A stretch of 64,000 nucleotides of DNA, from the NCBI RefSeq assembly GCF_013155335.1, contig NZ_JABJQZ010000001.1, positions 1,116,001 through 1,180,000 on the forward strand, written 5' to 3'. Origin of the DNA: Nocardioides sp. zg-1230. GTDB lineage: Bacteria > Actinomycetota > Actinomycetes > Propionibacteriales > Nocardioidaceae. Under the pieces are notes generated by a model that was given only the letters and a program-made list of their open reading frames with translations, was not told where the DNA came from and made no database searches. Below are positions 1 through 8,264 of the stretch, piece after piece; the first letter of the stretch is position 1; every line of letters begins with the position of its first letter. The position numbers and the translations under genes were made by a program.

Positions 1-1
1 C

Positions 2-1105
2 GACGAGGACGCCGACACCCCCGACAGCCTGGGCCTGGAGATGGCGTCCGACGTGCGGCGCGCGCTGGAGGCGGCAGCCGCCCGCGCGTGGACGCACCAG
101 CGCGTGCTGATCATCGAGCCGGGGCACGTGTGGGGCGACCCCGAGCTCGAGGCGTACGCCGACTGGTTCACCTCCGCGCTCGAGGTCGCCGGCTTCGAGG
201 CCGTCGTCGTCGCGCCCGTCGGCGTCGACGACGAGGTGCTCGGCATGCTGATGTGCGCCCGCCGCACCGGATCGCGGCGCTGGACCGACGGCGAGGGCGT
301 CGCCGCGCTGGAGCTCGGCCACGACCTCGGACGTGCGATCGCCAACGCGCACGCCACCCAGCGCGAGCGCCGCCTCCTCGAGGAGCTGCGTGAGCTCGAG
401 GTGGCGCGCCACTGGTTCCTGCGCGAGCTGACCCACGAGATCAACAACCCGATGACGGTCATCGCCGCGAATGCCGAGTTCCTGGCCTCGAGCGAGGTCA
501 TCGCCGACTCGGACCGACGTCGCGCGCAGGCCATCCAGCGCGCCAGCGAGCGGCTGGGCGACCTGCTGCAGGGACTCTCCATGCTGTCGCAGGTCAGCGA
601 CCCGCAGCAGCCGCCGGCCATGCAGCACGTCGACCTGGTCCGCGTCGTCGAGGAGACGATGGTCGCCATGGCCGCCGTGGCCGAGCGCGCGGGCATCACG
701 CTCCACCTCGTCGGCGACGTCGACGAGGCCGTCGTGCAGGGCGACCCGCGCGAGATCGCGAGCGCCGTCTCCAACCTGGTCGACAACGCCGTGAAGTACT
801 CCGACGCGGGTCACGAGGTGTGGATCGGCGTGGAGCACCGACCCGACGGCGGCCTGTCGTTCGTCTGCAAGGACGAGGGCATCGGGATCTCGGAGGCCGA
901 CCAGGCCAACCTCTTCGCCCCCCTCTTCCGCTCGACCAACGAGGAGGCGCTGATGCGTCCCGGGACCGGCCTCGGTCTCGGCATCGTGCGGGAGATCATG
1001 CACCGCCACGGCGGCCGCGTCGAGGTCGAGTCGACCCTCGGCCGCGGCACCCGCGTGCGCCTCCACTTCCGACCACTCGCCCCCCAGACCGCGCCGACGG
1101 CCTGA
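2..1105 (+). CDS. Sensor histidine kinase, 5'-truncated by the window edge
   Basis: The frame is open back to base 2, so the gene very likely begins upstream; an ATG at 41 exists but would cut into a GAF-like domain. Seen: a GAF-like segment, a short charged coiled-coil linker, a dimerisation H-box (ELTHEINNP, His about residue 132 counted from the ATG at 41), an N-box (NLVDNAVKYS), and G boxes (DEGIGIS, then GTGLGLGI) of the ATPase domain. The C-terminus follows the G2 box closely, so no receiver domain is attached. By family it autophosphorylates on the H-box His and passes phosphate to a response regulator; no regulator gene lies downstream in the window. No membrane segment is visible in this part, so it may be cytoplasmic. 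Confidence 0.9.
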   Translation, partial: DEDADTPDSLGLEMASDVRRALEAAAARAWTHQRVLIIEPGHVWGDPELEAYADWFTSALEVAGFEAVVVAPVGVDDEVLGMLMCARRTGSRRWTDGEGVAALELGHDLGRAIANAHATQRERRLLEELRELEVARHWFLRELTHEINNPMTVIAANAEFLASSEVIADSDRRRAQAIQRASERLGDLLQGLSMLSQVSDPQQPPAMQHVDLVRVVEETMVAMAAVAERAGITLHLVGDVDEAVVQGDPREIASAVSNLVDNAVKYSDAGHEVWIGVEHRPDGGLSFVCKDEGIGISEADQANLFAPLFRSTNEEALMRPGTGLGLGIVREIMHRHGGRVEVESTLGRGTRVRLHFRPLAPQTAPTA

Positions 1106-1109
1106 GCCG

Positions 1110-1829
1110 TCAGGGGCGCAGGATGTCCTTCCGGGCCGGCGCCTCGACGTCGACGTCGTCGCCGAACTCCGTGAGGGCGATCGTGCCACCGTCCCGGGTG
1201 GCCGTGGACTCGATCCTGACGACGTGGTGGGGTGACTCGCTCCGGACCCAGACCATCTCGTCGTGCCCGCCCCCGGGGGAGGCGGTCAGCTGGACTACTG
1301 GGTGGCCGTCGATGCTGCTCTCGTCGCCGACGGTGGCAGCAGCGCTGTCCCAGTCGTCCGGTCTCTCGTCGAACGCGACGACCTCGAACGCCTCGAGCAG
1401 CTCCTCGAAGTCGCAGAGCGACCGGACGGCCTTGCGCTCGATCGGAAGCCAGGACCTGCTCAGGCGGTCGAGCGTCCTGGCGGGCAGTGCGCTCCCGCCC
1501 AGGCGCTTGAAGGCACCGGACTCACCCTTGACCCAGGCGCGGGCGCCGATCCTGCGGACGTCGAGGTGACTCCCTGAGATCCTGACGGTGCCGGTGCAGC
1601 GATTGTCACGATCCACGCTGACGTCGACGAAGAGCTGTTCGCCGGCCTGCCTGACCTGACCGGTGAGCCGCATGCTCGTCACGTCCTGCATCGCCGCACT
1701 GGCGGCGGCGATGATCGACTCGCCGCTTTGCTTGGCGAAGTCGCTCGTGGTGAGGTCGTCGTACACGCTGCAGCCGCTGGCTGCCACGGTCAGCGCGACC
1801 GACACGGCCACGCACCGGATCGTTCGCAT
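1110..1829 (-). CDS. Lipoprotein, LppX/LprG-like fold possible
   Basis: 239 residues. The N-terminus has a positive start, a hydrophobic core and a lipobox ending in ASGC, so it should be diacylated and anchored outside the cytoplasmic membrane. The rest contains a glycine/valine-rich repeat of beta-strand-like segments and conserved-looking stretches such as VTSMRLTGQV and ARAWVKGESGAFKRLG, which resemble actinobacterial LppX_LprAFG-type lipoproteins; I infer this from pattern only. A good ribosome site (AGGGGA) precedes the ATG. The stop lies 4 bp from the stop of the convergent kinase gene. The ligand is unknown. Confidence 0.75.
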   Translation of the reverse strand: MRTIRCVAVSVALTVAASGCSVYDDLTTSDFAKQSGESIIAAASAAMQDVTSMRLTGQVRQAGEQLFVDVSVDRDNRCTGTVRISGSHLDVRRIGARAWVKGESGAFKRLGGSALPARTLDRLSRSWLPIERKAVRSLCDFEELLEAFEVVAFDERPDDWDSAAATVGDESSIDGHPVVQLTASPGGGHDEMVWVRSESPHHVVRIESTATRDGGTIALTEFGDDVDVEAPARKDILRP

Positions 1830-1898
1830 GAGGTCCCCTTCGTCCTGCGCCGCACGATCACACCACGGTCCGCGGCGCGGCGCAGACGAACGGACAAG

Positions 1899-2576
1899 TC
1901 AGGCGAGCAGCTCTTCCACCCATGCGGGGACGAGGTGGGTGGCCGGCCCTCGGCGGGACTCGGCGAAGTCGGTCGCGCCGGCGCTGGGCTCCAGGTTGAG
2001 CTCCAGGGTGGCCCCGCGGGCCCAGTGGACGAACGCGGCCGCTGGGTACACGACGCCCGAGGTGCCGATCGACACGAAGAGGTCGCACGCGTCCAGCGCC
2101 TGCTCGACGAGGTCCATGCCGTAGGGGATCTCGCCGAACCACACGATGTCGGGCCGCAGGCCGGATGCCCCGCATGAGGGGCAGGCCGGCCCGTCGGCCA
2201 GGGGCCCCTGCCAGTCGTGCCGCTCGTCGCAGCGGGTGCACCACGCCGACCGCAGCCGGCCATGGATGTGGTGCACGCGCCGGGAGCCGGCCCGCTCGTG
2301 GAGGTCGTCGACGTTCTGGGTGACGACCAGCAGGTCGTCGCCGAGTGCGTCCTCGAGGCGTACGAGGGCGTGGTGCGCGGCGTTCGGCTCGACCTGCGAC
2401 AGGGCGGCCCGCCGCGCGTCGTAGAAGTGCTGCACGAGACCGGGGTCGTCGGCGTACGCCTCCGGGGTCGCGACCTGCATGGGGTCGTGGCCCTCCCACA
2501 GCCCACCGGAGTCGCGGAACGTGGTGAGTCCGCTCTCGGCCGAGATGCCGGCACCGGTCAGCACGACGATCCGCAT
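1899..2576 (-). CDS. cobB: NAD-dependent protein deacylase, class III sirtuin
   Basis: 225 residues covering a complete sirtuin catalytic domain. Seen: GAGISAESG NAD loop (residues 8-16), TQNVD (86-90), catalytic His105 in HIHG, and four zinc cysteines (113, 116, 132, 135). The Y-x-x-R pair at Tyr52/Arg55 (FYDARR) is the class III hallmark, which in SIRT5 and E. coli CobB binds the acid group of succinyl- or malonyl-lysine. It is therefore likely to remove succinyl and acetyl groups from protein lysines using NAD. The start is supported by AGGAGT 6 bp upstream of ATG. It is transcribed divergently from the operon at 2656. Confidence 0.93.
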   Translation of the reverse strand: MRIVVLTGAGISAESGLTTFRDSGGLWEGHDPMQVATPEAYADDPGLVQHFYDARRAALSQVEPNAAHHALVRLEDALGDDLLVVTQNVDDLHERAGSRRVHHIHGRLRSAWCTRCDERHDWQGPLADGPACPSCGASGLRPDIVWFGEIPYGMDLVEQALDACDLFVSIGTSGVVYPAAAFVHWARGATLELNLEPSAGATDFAESRRGPATHLVPAWVEELLA

Positions 2577-2642
2577 GTTCCACTCCTACCAGCCCGTCAC
2601 CCCCAGGGGTGCGTCGGGTGGAGGTGGGTGCCCGGACTCCGG

Positions 2643-2648
2643 TAGACA
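2643..2648 (+). promoter_or_regulatory. -10 box of a probable leaderless promoter
   Basis: TAGACA lies 7 bp before the ATG at 2656 and no Shine-Dalgarno sequence is present, so transcription probably begins at or next to the start codon. This spacing also supports choosing 2656 rather than an earlier start that would overlap the sirtuin. Confidence 0.55.
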
Positions 2649-2655
2649 GGCGGCC

Positions 2656-3459
2656 ATGACGGACTTGGGAGGGACGTCGGACGCTGTGGCGTTCGTCGGA
2701 GAGTGGGACAGCCCGGTCGTGGCGACCGCGGTGCACGCCGGGCACGAGCTGCGGCCGGAGATCGCGGAGGCGATGGTGCTCGACCGGGCCGAACGCTTCC
2801 GCGAGGAGGACCCGTTCACCGACCGGCTCGCCGCTGTCGTCCCGGACCACGTCGTGACGTCGCGATCGCGCTTCGAGGCCGACCTCAACCGTCCGCGCCG
2901 CGAGGCGGTCTACCGCAAGCCCGACGACTGCTGGGGGCTCGACGTCTGGCGCGACGGCGAGCTGTCCGACGACCTGTTCACGGGCAGCCTCGAGACCTAC
3001 GACGCGTTCTACGACGCCCTCGCGCCGCGGCTCGACGCGCTGGCCGAGCGGGGCCCGTTCGTGCTGCTCGACGTGCACTCGTACAACCACCGTCGCGACG
3101 GTGCCGACGAGCCGCCGGCCCCCGCTGAGGAGAACCCCGAGGTCAACGTCGGCACCGGCAGCGTCGAGGAGGATGTCTTCGGACCGCTCGTGGAGCGGTT
3201 CATGGGCGACCTGCGTGACGCCTCGCTCGGATGTGGGCCGATCGACGCGCGGGAGAACGTCGCCTTCGAGGGCCGCAACCTCGCGTGGTGGGTGCACGAC
3301 CGCTACCCGCGCGTGGGATGCGTGCTCGCGCTGGAGTTCAAGAAGACCTTCATGGACGAGTGGACCGGTGAGCTGCACGCCGACCGCTTCCGCCGCTCCC
3401 AGATCGGCCTGGCGGCGGCCCTCCCCGGCCTGCACGACGAGCTCGAGCGACTGCGGTGA
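2656..3459 (+). CDS. N-formylglutamate amidohydrolase-family protein
   Basis: 267 residues. Motifs of the HutG/FGase family (PF05013) are visible: a DVHSYNHRR segment, and a later CVLALEFKKTFMDEWTGE segment that supplies the conserved Glu/Lys/Lys. Family members are zinc hydrolases that split formyl or similar acyl groups from glutamate, or act on related amides. No histidine-degradation genes are nearby. Instead it is the first gene of a three-gene operon: its TGA overlaps the GTG of the DUF1704 gene (GTGA), which in turn overlaps the ATP-grasp gene (ATGA). This context makes a role in making or trimming a glutamyl-type amide more likely than histidine catabolism, but the substrate is unknown. 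Confidence 0.8.
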   Translation: MTDLGGTSDAVAFVGEWDSPVVATAVHAGHELRPEIAEAMVLDRAERFREEDPFTDRLAAVVPDHVVTSRSRFEADLNRPRREAVYRKPDDCWGLDVWRDGELSDDLFTGSLETYDAFYDALAPRLDALAERGPFVLLDVHSYNHRRDGADEPPAPAEENPEVNVGTGSVEEDVFGPLVERFMGDLRDASLGCGPIDARENVAFEGRNLAWWVHDRYPRVGCVLALEFKKTFMDEWTGELHADRFRRSQIGLAAALPGLHDELERLR

Positions 3460-4646
3460 CCGACGGCGACGGCCCGGCGGGGCGGGGTGCGGAGCTCAGC
3501 GCCACCGACCTGGCCGTGGACCACCGCCTGTCGCTGCTCGCCCAGAGCTTCCGCTTCCTGCTCGACGTCACCCCCGTCGACGCCGACGACCTGCGCGACG
3601 ACTTCCTGACGGGGCGCCAGCCCGACCCGCCGTTCACCTACCGCGAGCTCGAGACCGACCCCGCCGTCGTACGCGCCGAGCTCGATGACATCGACCTCGG
3701 GACGGTCGAGGATCCCGTCCTCGGCCAGCTGCTGCGCGCCAAGCACCGCGAGATGGAGCTGCAGCTCGACATGCTCGAGGCGCGCGACACCGAGGACTTC
3801 CTGCCGCTGAGCGTGGAGCTGTACGGCGGCGTGTCCCCGTCGCTGCGCCGACAGGCGGAGGCGCTGCTCGCCGACATCACCCGCACCGAGCCGACCACGG
3901 AGGCGCTCGACGCCGAGGCGTTCCTCGAGCTCGCCGAGGCCGAGATCGCGCGCTACCGCGACGAGGACCCCGACCTCGACATGCACGCCGAGATCCGTCC
4001 CGACGTCAACGGCGTCATGGTCTCGGGCGACGTGCTGCTCATCGGCCCGGAGACCAAGGTCCAGCAGGCGCGCGCCCAGGCGCTGCTCCACCACGAGGTG
4101 GGCACCCACCTCGTCACCCAGGCCAACGGCACCCACCAGCCCATCAAGGTGCTCGGCGTCGGGCTCGCCGGCTACGACGAGACGCAGGAGGGGCTGGCGG
4201 TCCTCGCCGAGATCGCGTGCGGCGGACTCACCGCCTTCCGCCTGCGCCAGCTCGCCAGCCGCGTCCTGACCGTGCACCGCCTCGTCGCCGGAGCGACGTT
4301 CGCGGAGGCCCACGAGGCGCTCGTCGCCGACGACTTCCCCGAGCACAGCGCATGGACGACCGTCATGCGCGTCTACCGCTCCGGCGGCATGACCAAGGAC
4401 GCGATCTACCTGCGCGGGCTCGTCGAGCTGCTCGAGCACCTCGGCTCCGGCGGCTCGCTCGACCAGCTCTGGCTCGGCAAGTTCTCGCTGCGCGACCTGC
4501 CCCTGATCGGCGACCTCGAGGCGCGCGGGCTGCTGCGCCCGCCCCGCGTCCTGCCCCGATACCTGCACGACCCGTCCGCTCACGACAACCTCGCCCGCGC
4601 GGCCGGCACCGAAGACCTCAGCACACTCCTGGAGGGACACGCATGA
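3456..4646 (+). CDS. DUF1704 / QEGLA-motif metallopeptidase-like protein
   Basis: 396 residues, GTG start overlapping the previous stop. It carries the two signatures of the family (TIGR02421/PF08014): HEVGTH at residues 213-218, an HExxTH zinc-peptidase motif, and QEGLA at 244-248, whose Glu can be the third ligand. Eukaryotic members (MATCAP) are tyrosine carboxypeptidases; the old bacterial name, flavohemoglobin expression-modulating protein, says little about mechanism. A zinc-dependent carboxypeptidase is therefore a reasonable inference. It sits between an amidohydrolase and an ATP-grasp ligase with start-stop overlaps on both sides, so the three proteins are probably made together in similar amounts. 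Confidence 0.87.
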   Translation: MTDGDGPAGRGAELSATDLAVDHRLSLLAQSFRFLLDVTPVDADDLRDDFLTGRQPDPPFTYRELETDPAVVRAELDDIDLGTVEDPVLGQLLRAKHREMELQLDMLEARDTEDFLPLSVELYGGVSPSLRRQAEALLADITRTEPTTEALDAEAFLELAEAEIARYRDEDPDLDMHAEIRPDVNGVMVSGDVLLIGPETKVQQARAQALLHHEVGTHLVTQANGTHQPIKVLGVGLAGYDETQEGLAVLAEIACGGLTAFRLRQLASRVLTVHRLVAGATFAEAHEALVADDFPEHSAWTTVMRVYRSGGMTKDAIYLRGLVELLEHLGSGGSLDQLWLGKFSLRDLPLIGDLEARGLLRPPRVLPRYLHDPSAHDNLARAAGTEDLSTLLEGHA

Positions 4647-5683
4647 AGATCGGATTCGTCGTCAACGACATCGAGACGGAGAAGGCGGAGTACACCACCA
4701 ACCGCCTCGCCCTGGCTGCGAAGGAGATGGGGCACGAGGCCTGGTACATGGGCATCGGTGACTTCGCCTACGAGCCCGACGGGTCGCTGAGCACCAAGGC
4801 CCGCGCGGGTCAGGCGAAGTCCTACCGCTCCTTGGAGCGGCACATGTCGGACGTCCAGAAGCCCGACGTCGAGCAGCTCATCGGCATGAGCGAGTTCGAC
4901 GTGGTCATGCTGCGCAACGACCCGGCCGACGACGCCGAGACCGACCCGTGGCGCAACAACGCCGGCGTCGCCTTCGGCCAGCTGATCGCCTCCAGCGGCG
5001 TGCTCGTCGTCAACGACCCCACCAGCCTGGCCAACGCGCTGTCGAAGGCCTACTTCCAGCACTTCCCGGAGATCGTCCGACCCCGCACGCTCATCTCCCG
5101 CGACGAGGACATGATCGAGGAGTTCATCACCGACCTCGGCGGCAAGGCCGTCCTCAAGCCGCTCCAGGGCTCGGGCGGGGCCGGGGTCTTCCTCGTCGAC
5201 CGCAAGGAGGCGCCCAACCTCAAGCAGATCATCGAGGCCATCTCGCGCGACGGCTACGTCGTCGCCCAGGAGTACCTCCCCGAGGCCGCCAAGGGCGATG
5301 TGCGGATGTTCGTGATGAACGGCGAGCCGTTGATGGTCGACGGCGAGTACGCCGCGTTCCGGCGTACGCCGTCGACGAAGGACATCCGCTCCAACATGTC
5401 CGCCGGCGGCAAGGCCGAGAAGGTCAAGGTCACCGACGAGATGCTCGAGATGGTCGAGGTCGTGCGCCCCAAGCTGGTCGCGGACGGGATGTTCCTCGTC
5501 GGGCTCGACATCGTGGGAGACAAGCTGATGGAGATCAACGTCTTCAGCCCCGGCGGCCTCGGCAGCGCCCACAGCCTCTACGAGGTCAACTTCGCGCCCG
5601 CGATCATCGCCGAGCTCGAGCGCAAGGTGAACATCCGCAAGCACTACCCCGAGATCGACAACACGAGCCTCGCGACCAGCTGA
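4643..5683 (+). CDS. ATP-grasp ligase, glutathione synthetase/RimK-like
   Basis: 346 residues from the ATG that overlaps the DUF1704 stop; a longer open frame upstream is only a shadow. Seen: an N-terminal Rossmann-like part, then ATP-grasp elements in order: VLKPLQGSGGAGVF (nucleotide-binding Lys and Gly-rich loop), VVAQEYLPEA, the arginine-containing RMFVMNGE, RSNMSAGG and the metal-binding EINVFSPGG. The family forms amide bonds between a carboxylate, activated as acyl phosphate, and an amine. Glutathione itself is not expected in actinomycetes, which use mycothiol, so true GshB activity is unlikely; ligation of an amino acid to a peptide or protein end is the better guess. It is the last gene of the operon, 18 bp from a convergent gene. 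Confidence 0.85.
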   Translation: MKIGFVVNDIETEKAEYTTNRLALAAKEMGHEAWYMGIGDFAYEPDGSLSTKARAGQAKSYRSLERHMSDVQKPDVEQLIGMSEFDVVMLRNDPADDAETDPWRNNAGVAFGQLIASSGVLVVNDPTSLANALSKAYFQHFPEIVRPRTLISRDEDMIEEFITDLGGKAVLKPLQGSGGAGVFLVDRKEAPNLKQIIEAISRDGYVVAQEYLPEAAKGDVRMFVMNGEPLMVDGEYAAFRRTPSTKDIRSNMSAGGKAEKVKVTDEMLEMVEVVRPKLVADGMFLVGLDIVGDKLMEINVFSPGGLGSAHSLYEVNFAPAIIAELERKVNIRKHYPEIDNTSLATS

Positions 5684-5701
5684 TCCCTGTCCTCCGGCAC
5701 C

Positions 5702-5992
5702 TCAGCCCCTACCGGGAGGCAGGCTGTTCAGGCGCCGGGCCAGGGCCCAGCGGTCCTTCCGGGACGCTGCCCGGTCCTCGTGGGCCTGCCGGCGGTCGAG
5801 AGCGGCCGCCCGTCGCTGGGACCACTGAGCCCCGTAGCTGCTCTCGGCGTCGAGCATCTCTGCGAGGTCGATCGCGCGGTCCCGCTCGTCAGCAGCTGCG
5901 TCGCGTGCATCGGCGGCTGCGTCACGCTCGTCGCCGGCGGCCAGGATCGCCTGGACCTCGGCGGACAGGCCGCCCGTGTCGATCGACGTCAT
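5702..5992 (-). CDS. Small charged heptad-rich protein of unknown function
   Basis: 96 residues from the ATG that shares one base with the stop of the upstream kinase-like gene (TGATG). The centre is a run of acidic/basic and alanine residues (DERDAAADARDAAADERDR) with heptad spacing, so a coiled coil or long helix is expected; the C-terminus is Arg-rich. No signal or membrane segment. Translational coupling to the anti-sigma-like ATPase suggests it is a partner or modulator of that protein. I do not recognise a named family. Confidence 0.65.
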   Translation of the reverse strand: MTSIDTGGLSAEVQAILAAGDERDAAADARDAAADERDRAIDLAEMLDAESSYGAQWSQRRAAALDRRQAHEDRAASRKDRWALARRLNSLPPGRG

Positions 5993-6393
5993 CACGTGCC
6001 CGCCGTGCTGATCTCGAAGGTGGCCCACACCGTCTTCGATCTCACGCCGGTGATGACCCCCCAGTCACGACTGATCACGTTCACGATGCCCAGGCCGCGA
6101 CCGCCCGCCGACAGCGCCTGGTCCGAGTCATGGGCCGTGATCCAGGCCGAGTCGTCACTGACCGCCACGCGGACCGTGCCGTCCTCCCGGGACAGCGTCA
6201 CGACGAACGGGGTCTGTCCGTGGACCAACGCGTTGGTCGCGAGCTCGCTGACCACCAGACGAACCGGCTCGACGAGGAGCGTCAGTCGATGGTCGACGAG
6301 ATGACGGCTGACGAAGGCTCGGGCTCCGGCCGCGCTGATCGGGGTGGCCTCGAGGGTGGTGCCGTGTGACCAGTTCCGCTCCGCGCCTGCCAT
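5992..6393 (-). CDS. RsbW-like serine kinase / anti-sigma ATPase domain protein
   Basis: 133 residues forming a single HATPase_c_2 domain. Seen: an N-box (VSELATNALVHG), a DSAWITAHD segment at the place of the first G-box, and a second Gly-rich box GGRGLGIVNVI. Proteins of this family in actinomycetes bind sigma factors or phosphorylate anti-sigma-factor antagonists. No sigma factor or STAS-domain antagonist lies next to it; the only partner is the downstream coiled-coil protein. A GGTAGGAG ribosome site precedes the ATG. Confidence 0.85.
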   Translation of the reverse strand: MAGAERNWSHGTTLEATPISAAGARAFVSRHLVDHRLTLLVEPVRLVVSELATNALVHGQTPFVVTLSREDGTVRVAVSDDSAWITAHDSDQALSAGGRGLGIVNVISRDWGVITGVRSKTVWATFEISTAGT

Positions 6394-6654
6394 GACACGC
6401 TCCTACCTCGGACCCCGGTGAACTCGATGGCCTCGATGGGTCCGCCGGCTGAGACCGGGACACCGCGGTCTGGTCGTGTCGCCGATGGCGTTCTCGACAG
6501 TACGCCTGTCCGATCGCGACTGGAAGGGATCCACTTCGAGCCGCCGCCGGTGTCTTCTCCGGGAGCACGGGTGGTGAAGACCGACCAGCGACGTTGGCGT
6601 CAGGTGCAGCAGCGGGCCTGACCGCGATCGGCCCGTGACCGTCGACGTGAGTAG
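6394..6654. other. Divergent intergenic region without a recognised gene
   Basis: The first part of the 332-bp gap between the RsbW-like gene and the DUF5994 gene. I see the ribosome site of the minus-strand gene at its left end, but no convincing coding frame, RNA gene or terminator. Confidence 0.5.
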
Positions 6655-6729
6655 TAGGGTTCCAGCCCAGGACCCATGCGATCGACGTCACCTCGGCATC
6701 GAGTGCCGGTCGAGAGGCGGACGCCATGA
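6655..6729 (+). promoter_or_regulatory. Promoter and possible 17-codon leader ORF for the DUF5994 gene
   Basis: A -10 box TAGGGT (6655-6660) is followed by an ATG at 6676 that opens a 17-codon frame ending in TGA at 6727-6729. That stop overlaps the ATG of the next gene (6726) as ATGA. The arrangement fits translational coupling of a leader peptide to the DUF5994 gene; whether the leader is translated is not shown. Confidence 0.4.
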
Positions 6730-7190
6730 CCGCGCCGCAGATCGTTTCCACTCCCCAGAGCAATCGCCCGCTGCGCCTGCGGCTGGGTCGCCCTCCCGGC
6801 CAGGACCGGCTGGACGGTGCGTGGTGGCCCTACAGCCGCGACCTCGAGTCCGAGATGTCGGACCTCGTGCACCAGTTCCCGCCCACCCACGGGCGCATCA
6901 GTCGGGCGGTGTACTCGCGCCCCGACTGGGACACAGCACCTCGCAGGCTCACGGCCGGTGGGAGGGTGGTCGAGGTAGAGGCGCTCCCACGCGACGACAC
7001 GCACGTGCTGATCGCCGAGCTCAGCGATGGCCGACGGCTGACTCTGCTCGTGGTGCCGCCGGACTTCACGCCGGGTCAGGGCGAGGAGGCGCTCCTGGCC
7101 GGCAGCACCGCGGGAAACCGACACGCGGCGGGCGAGCTCCTCCTCGAGGTCACCGACCAGCACGACGCCGACCCCGCCGACCGTTGGTAG
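6726..7190 (+). CDS. DUF5994 family protein
   Basis: 154 residues. The N-terminal segment LRLRLGRPPGQDRLDGAWWPYSR followed by a region of beta-strand-like stretches matches the actinobacterial DUF5994 pattern (hallmark DGAWWP-S-R-D). No signal peptide or membrane segment. Function is unknown. The start is preceded by GAGAGGCGG and overlaps the stop of a short possible leader frame. Confidence 0.75.
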   Translation: MTAPQIVSTPQSNRPLRLRLGRPPGQDRLDGAWWPYSRDLESEMSDLVHQFPPTHGRISRAVYSRPDWDTAPRRLTAGGRVVEVEALPRDDTHVLIAELSDGRRLTLLVVPPDFTPGQGEEALLAGSTAGNRHAAGELLLEVTDQHDADPADRW

Positions 7191-7210
7191 CCGGCCTGGC
7201 GGCCGCGAAG

Positions 7211-8146
7211 TCAGTAGTACCAGGGGTAGGGCGACCAGTCCGCCTCACGCTTCTCGAGGAACTGGTCGCGCCCTTCCTGCGCCTCGTCGGTCATGTAGGC
7301 CAGGCGGGTGGTCTCGCCAGCGAAGAGCTGCTGGCCGACGAGGCCGTCGTCGAGGAGGTTGAAGGAGTACTTCAGCATCCGCTGCGCGGTGGGAGACTTG
7401 CCGTTGATCTTCCGGCCCCAGTCGAGGGCGACCCTCTCGAGGTCGGCGTGCTCGACGACGCGGTTGACCGCGCCCATGCGGTGCATCTCCTCGGCGTCGT
7501 ACTCGTCGGCGAGGAAGAAGATCTCGCGGGCGAACTTCTGCCCGACCTGGCGCGCGAGGTAGGCCGAGCCGTAGCCGCCATCGAAGGAGCCGACGTCGGC
7601 ATCGGTCTGCTTGAAGCGGGCGTGCTCGCGGCTGGCAAGGGTGAGGTCGGCGACGACGTGCAGGCTGTGGCCGCCGCCGGCCGCCCAGCCGGGAACGACG
7701 CAGAGGACGACCTTCGGCATGAAGCGGATCAGCCGCTGGCACTCGAGGATGTGGAGCCGGGCGAGCTTCGCCTTGTCGATGGGGTTGGGCTCGGCGCCCG
7801 CGTCGGTGTGCCCGTCGGTCTCGTACTGGTAGCCGGCCCGGCCGCGGATGCGCTGGTCGCCGCCGGTGCAGAAGGCCCACTTGCCGTTCTTCGCGCTCGG
7901 GCCGTTGCCCGTGAGGATGACGCAGCCGACGTCGGCCGACGTACGCGCGTGCTCGAGGGTGCGCAGCAGCTCGTCGACCGTGTGCGGGCGGAACGCGTTG
8001 AGAACGTCGGGCCGGTCGAACGCGATGCGGACGGTGCCGTGTTCACGGGCGCGGTGGTAGGTCAGGTCCGTGAGGTCGTCGAAGCCGGGCACCACGTCCC
8101 AGGCCTCGGGGTCGAAGATCTCGCTGACGCCCTCGATCGCACTCAT
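7211..8146 (-). CDS. menB: 1,4-dihydroxy-2-naphthoyl-CoA synthase
   Basis: 311 residues, in the normal size range for actinobacterial MenB. Seen: the crotonase fold with FCTGGDQRIRG, an oxyanion-type segment GWAAGGGHSLHVV, and the MenB-specific GSFDGGYGSAYLARQVG and the WSPYPWYY end. It closes the second ring of menaquinone by Dieckmann-type condensation of o-succinylbenzoyl-CoA in the cytoplasm. No other men gene is adjacent. I chose the ATG at 8146 rather than 30 bp upstream because the residues before it are low-complexity and unlike MenB. An F420-type reductase gene, whose relatives can reduce quinones, is divergent to it. Confidence 0.95.
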   Translation of the reverse strand: MSAIEGVSEIFDPEAWDVVPGFDDLTDLTYHRAREHGTVRIAFDRPDVLNAFRPHTVDELLRTLEHARTSADVGCVILTGNGPSAKNGKWAFCTGGDQRIRGRAGYQYETDGHTDAGAEPNPIDKAKLARLHILECQRLIRFMPKVVLCVVPGWAAGGGHSLHVVADLTLASREHARFKQTDADVGSFDGGYGSAYLARQVGQKFAREIFFLADEYDAEEMHRMGAVNRVVEHADLERVALDWGRKINGKSPTAQRMLKYSFNLLDDGLVGQQLFAGETTRLAYMTDEAQEGRDQFLEKREADWSPYPWYY

Positions 8147-8264
8147 GCACGTACTCGCTTCGCTCCGTGCGCGCATGAGGCACCAGGCACGCTGCGTTGG
8201 ATGATTCGCTCGCTGCGCTCGCTCATGGCCCGGAGGCTATCGGTCGGCTCGCACCGGGGGCCGG

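Noticed and set aside
4643..5683. True glutathione synthetase (gshB)
   Set aside because: Fold matches ATP-grasp, but the operon partners and the mycothiol-based metabolism expected in actinomycetes do not support glutathione synthesis.
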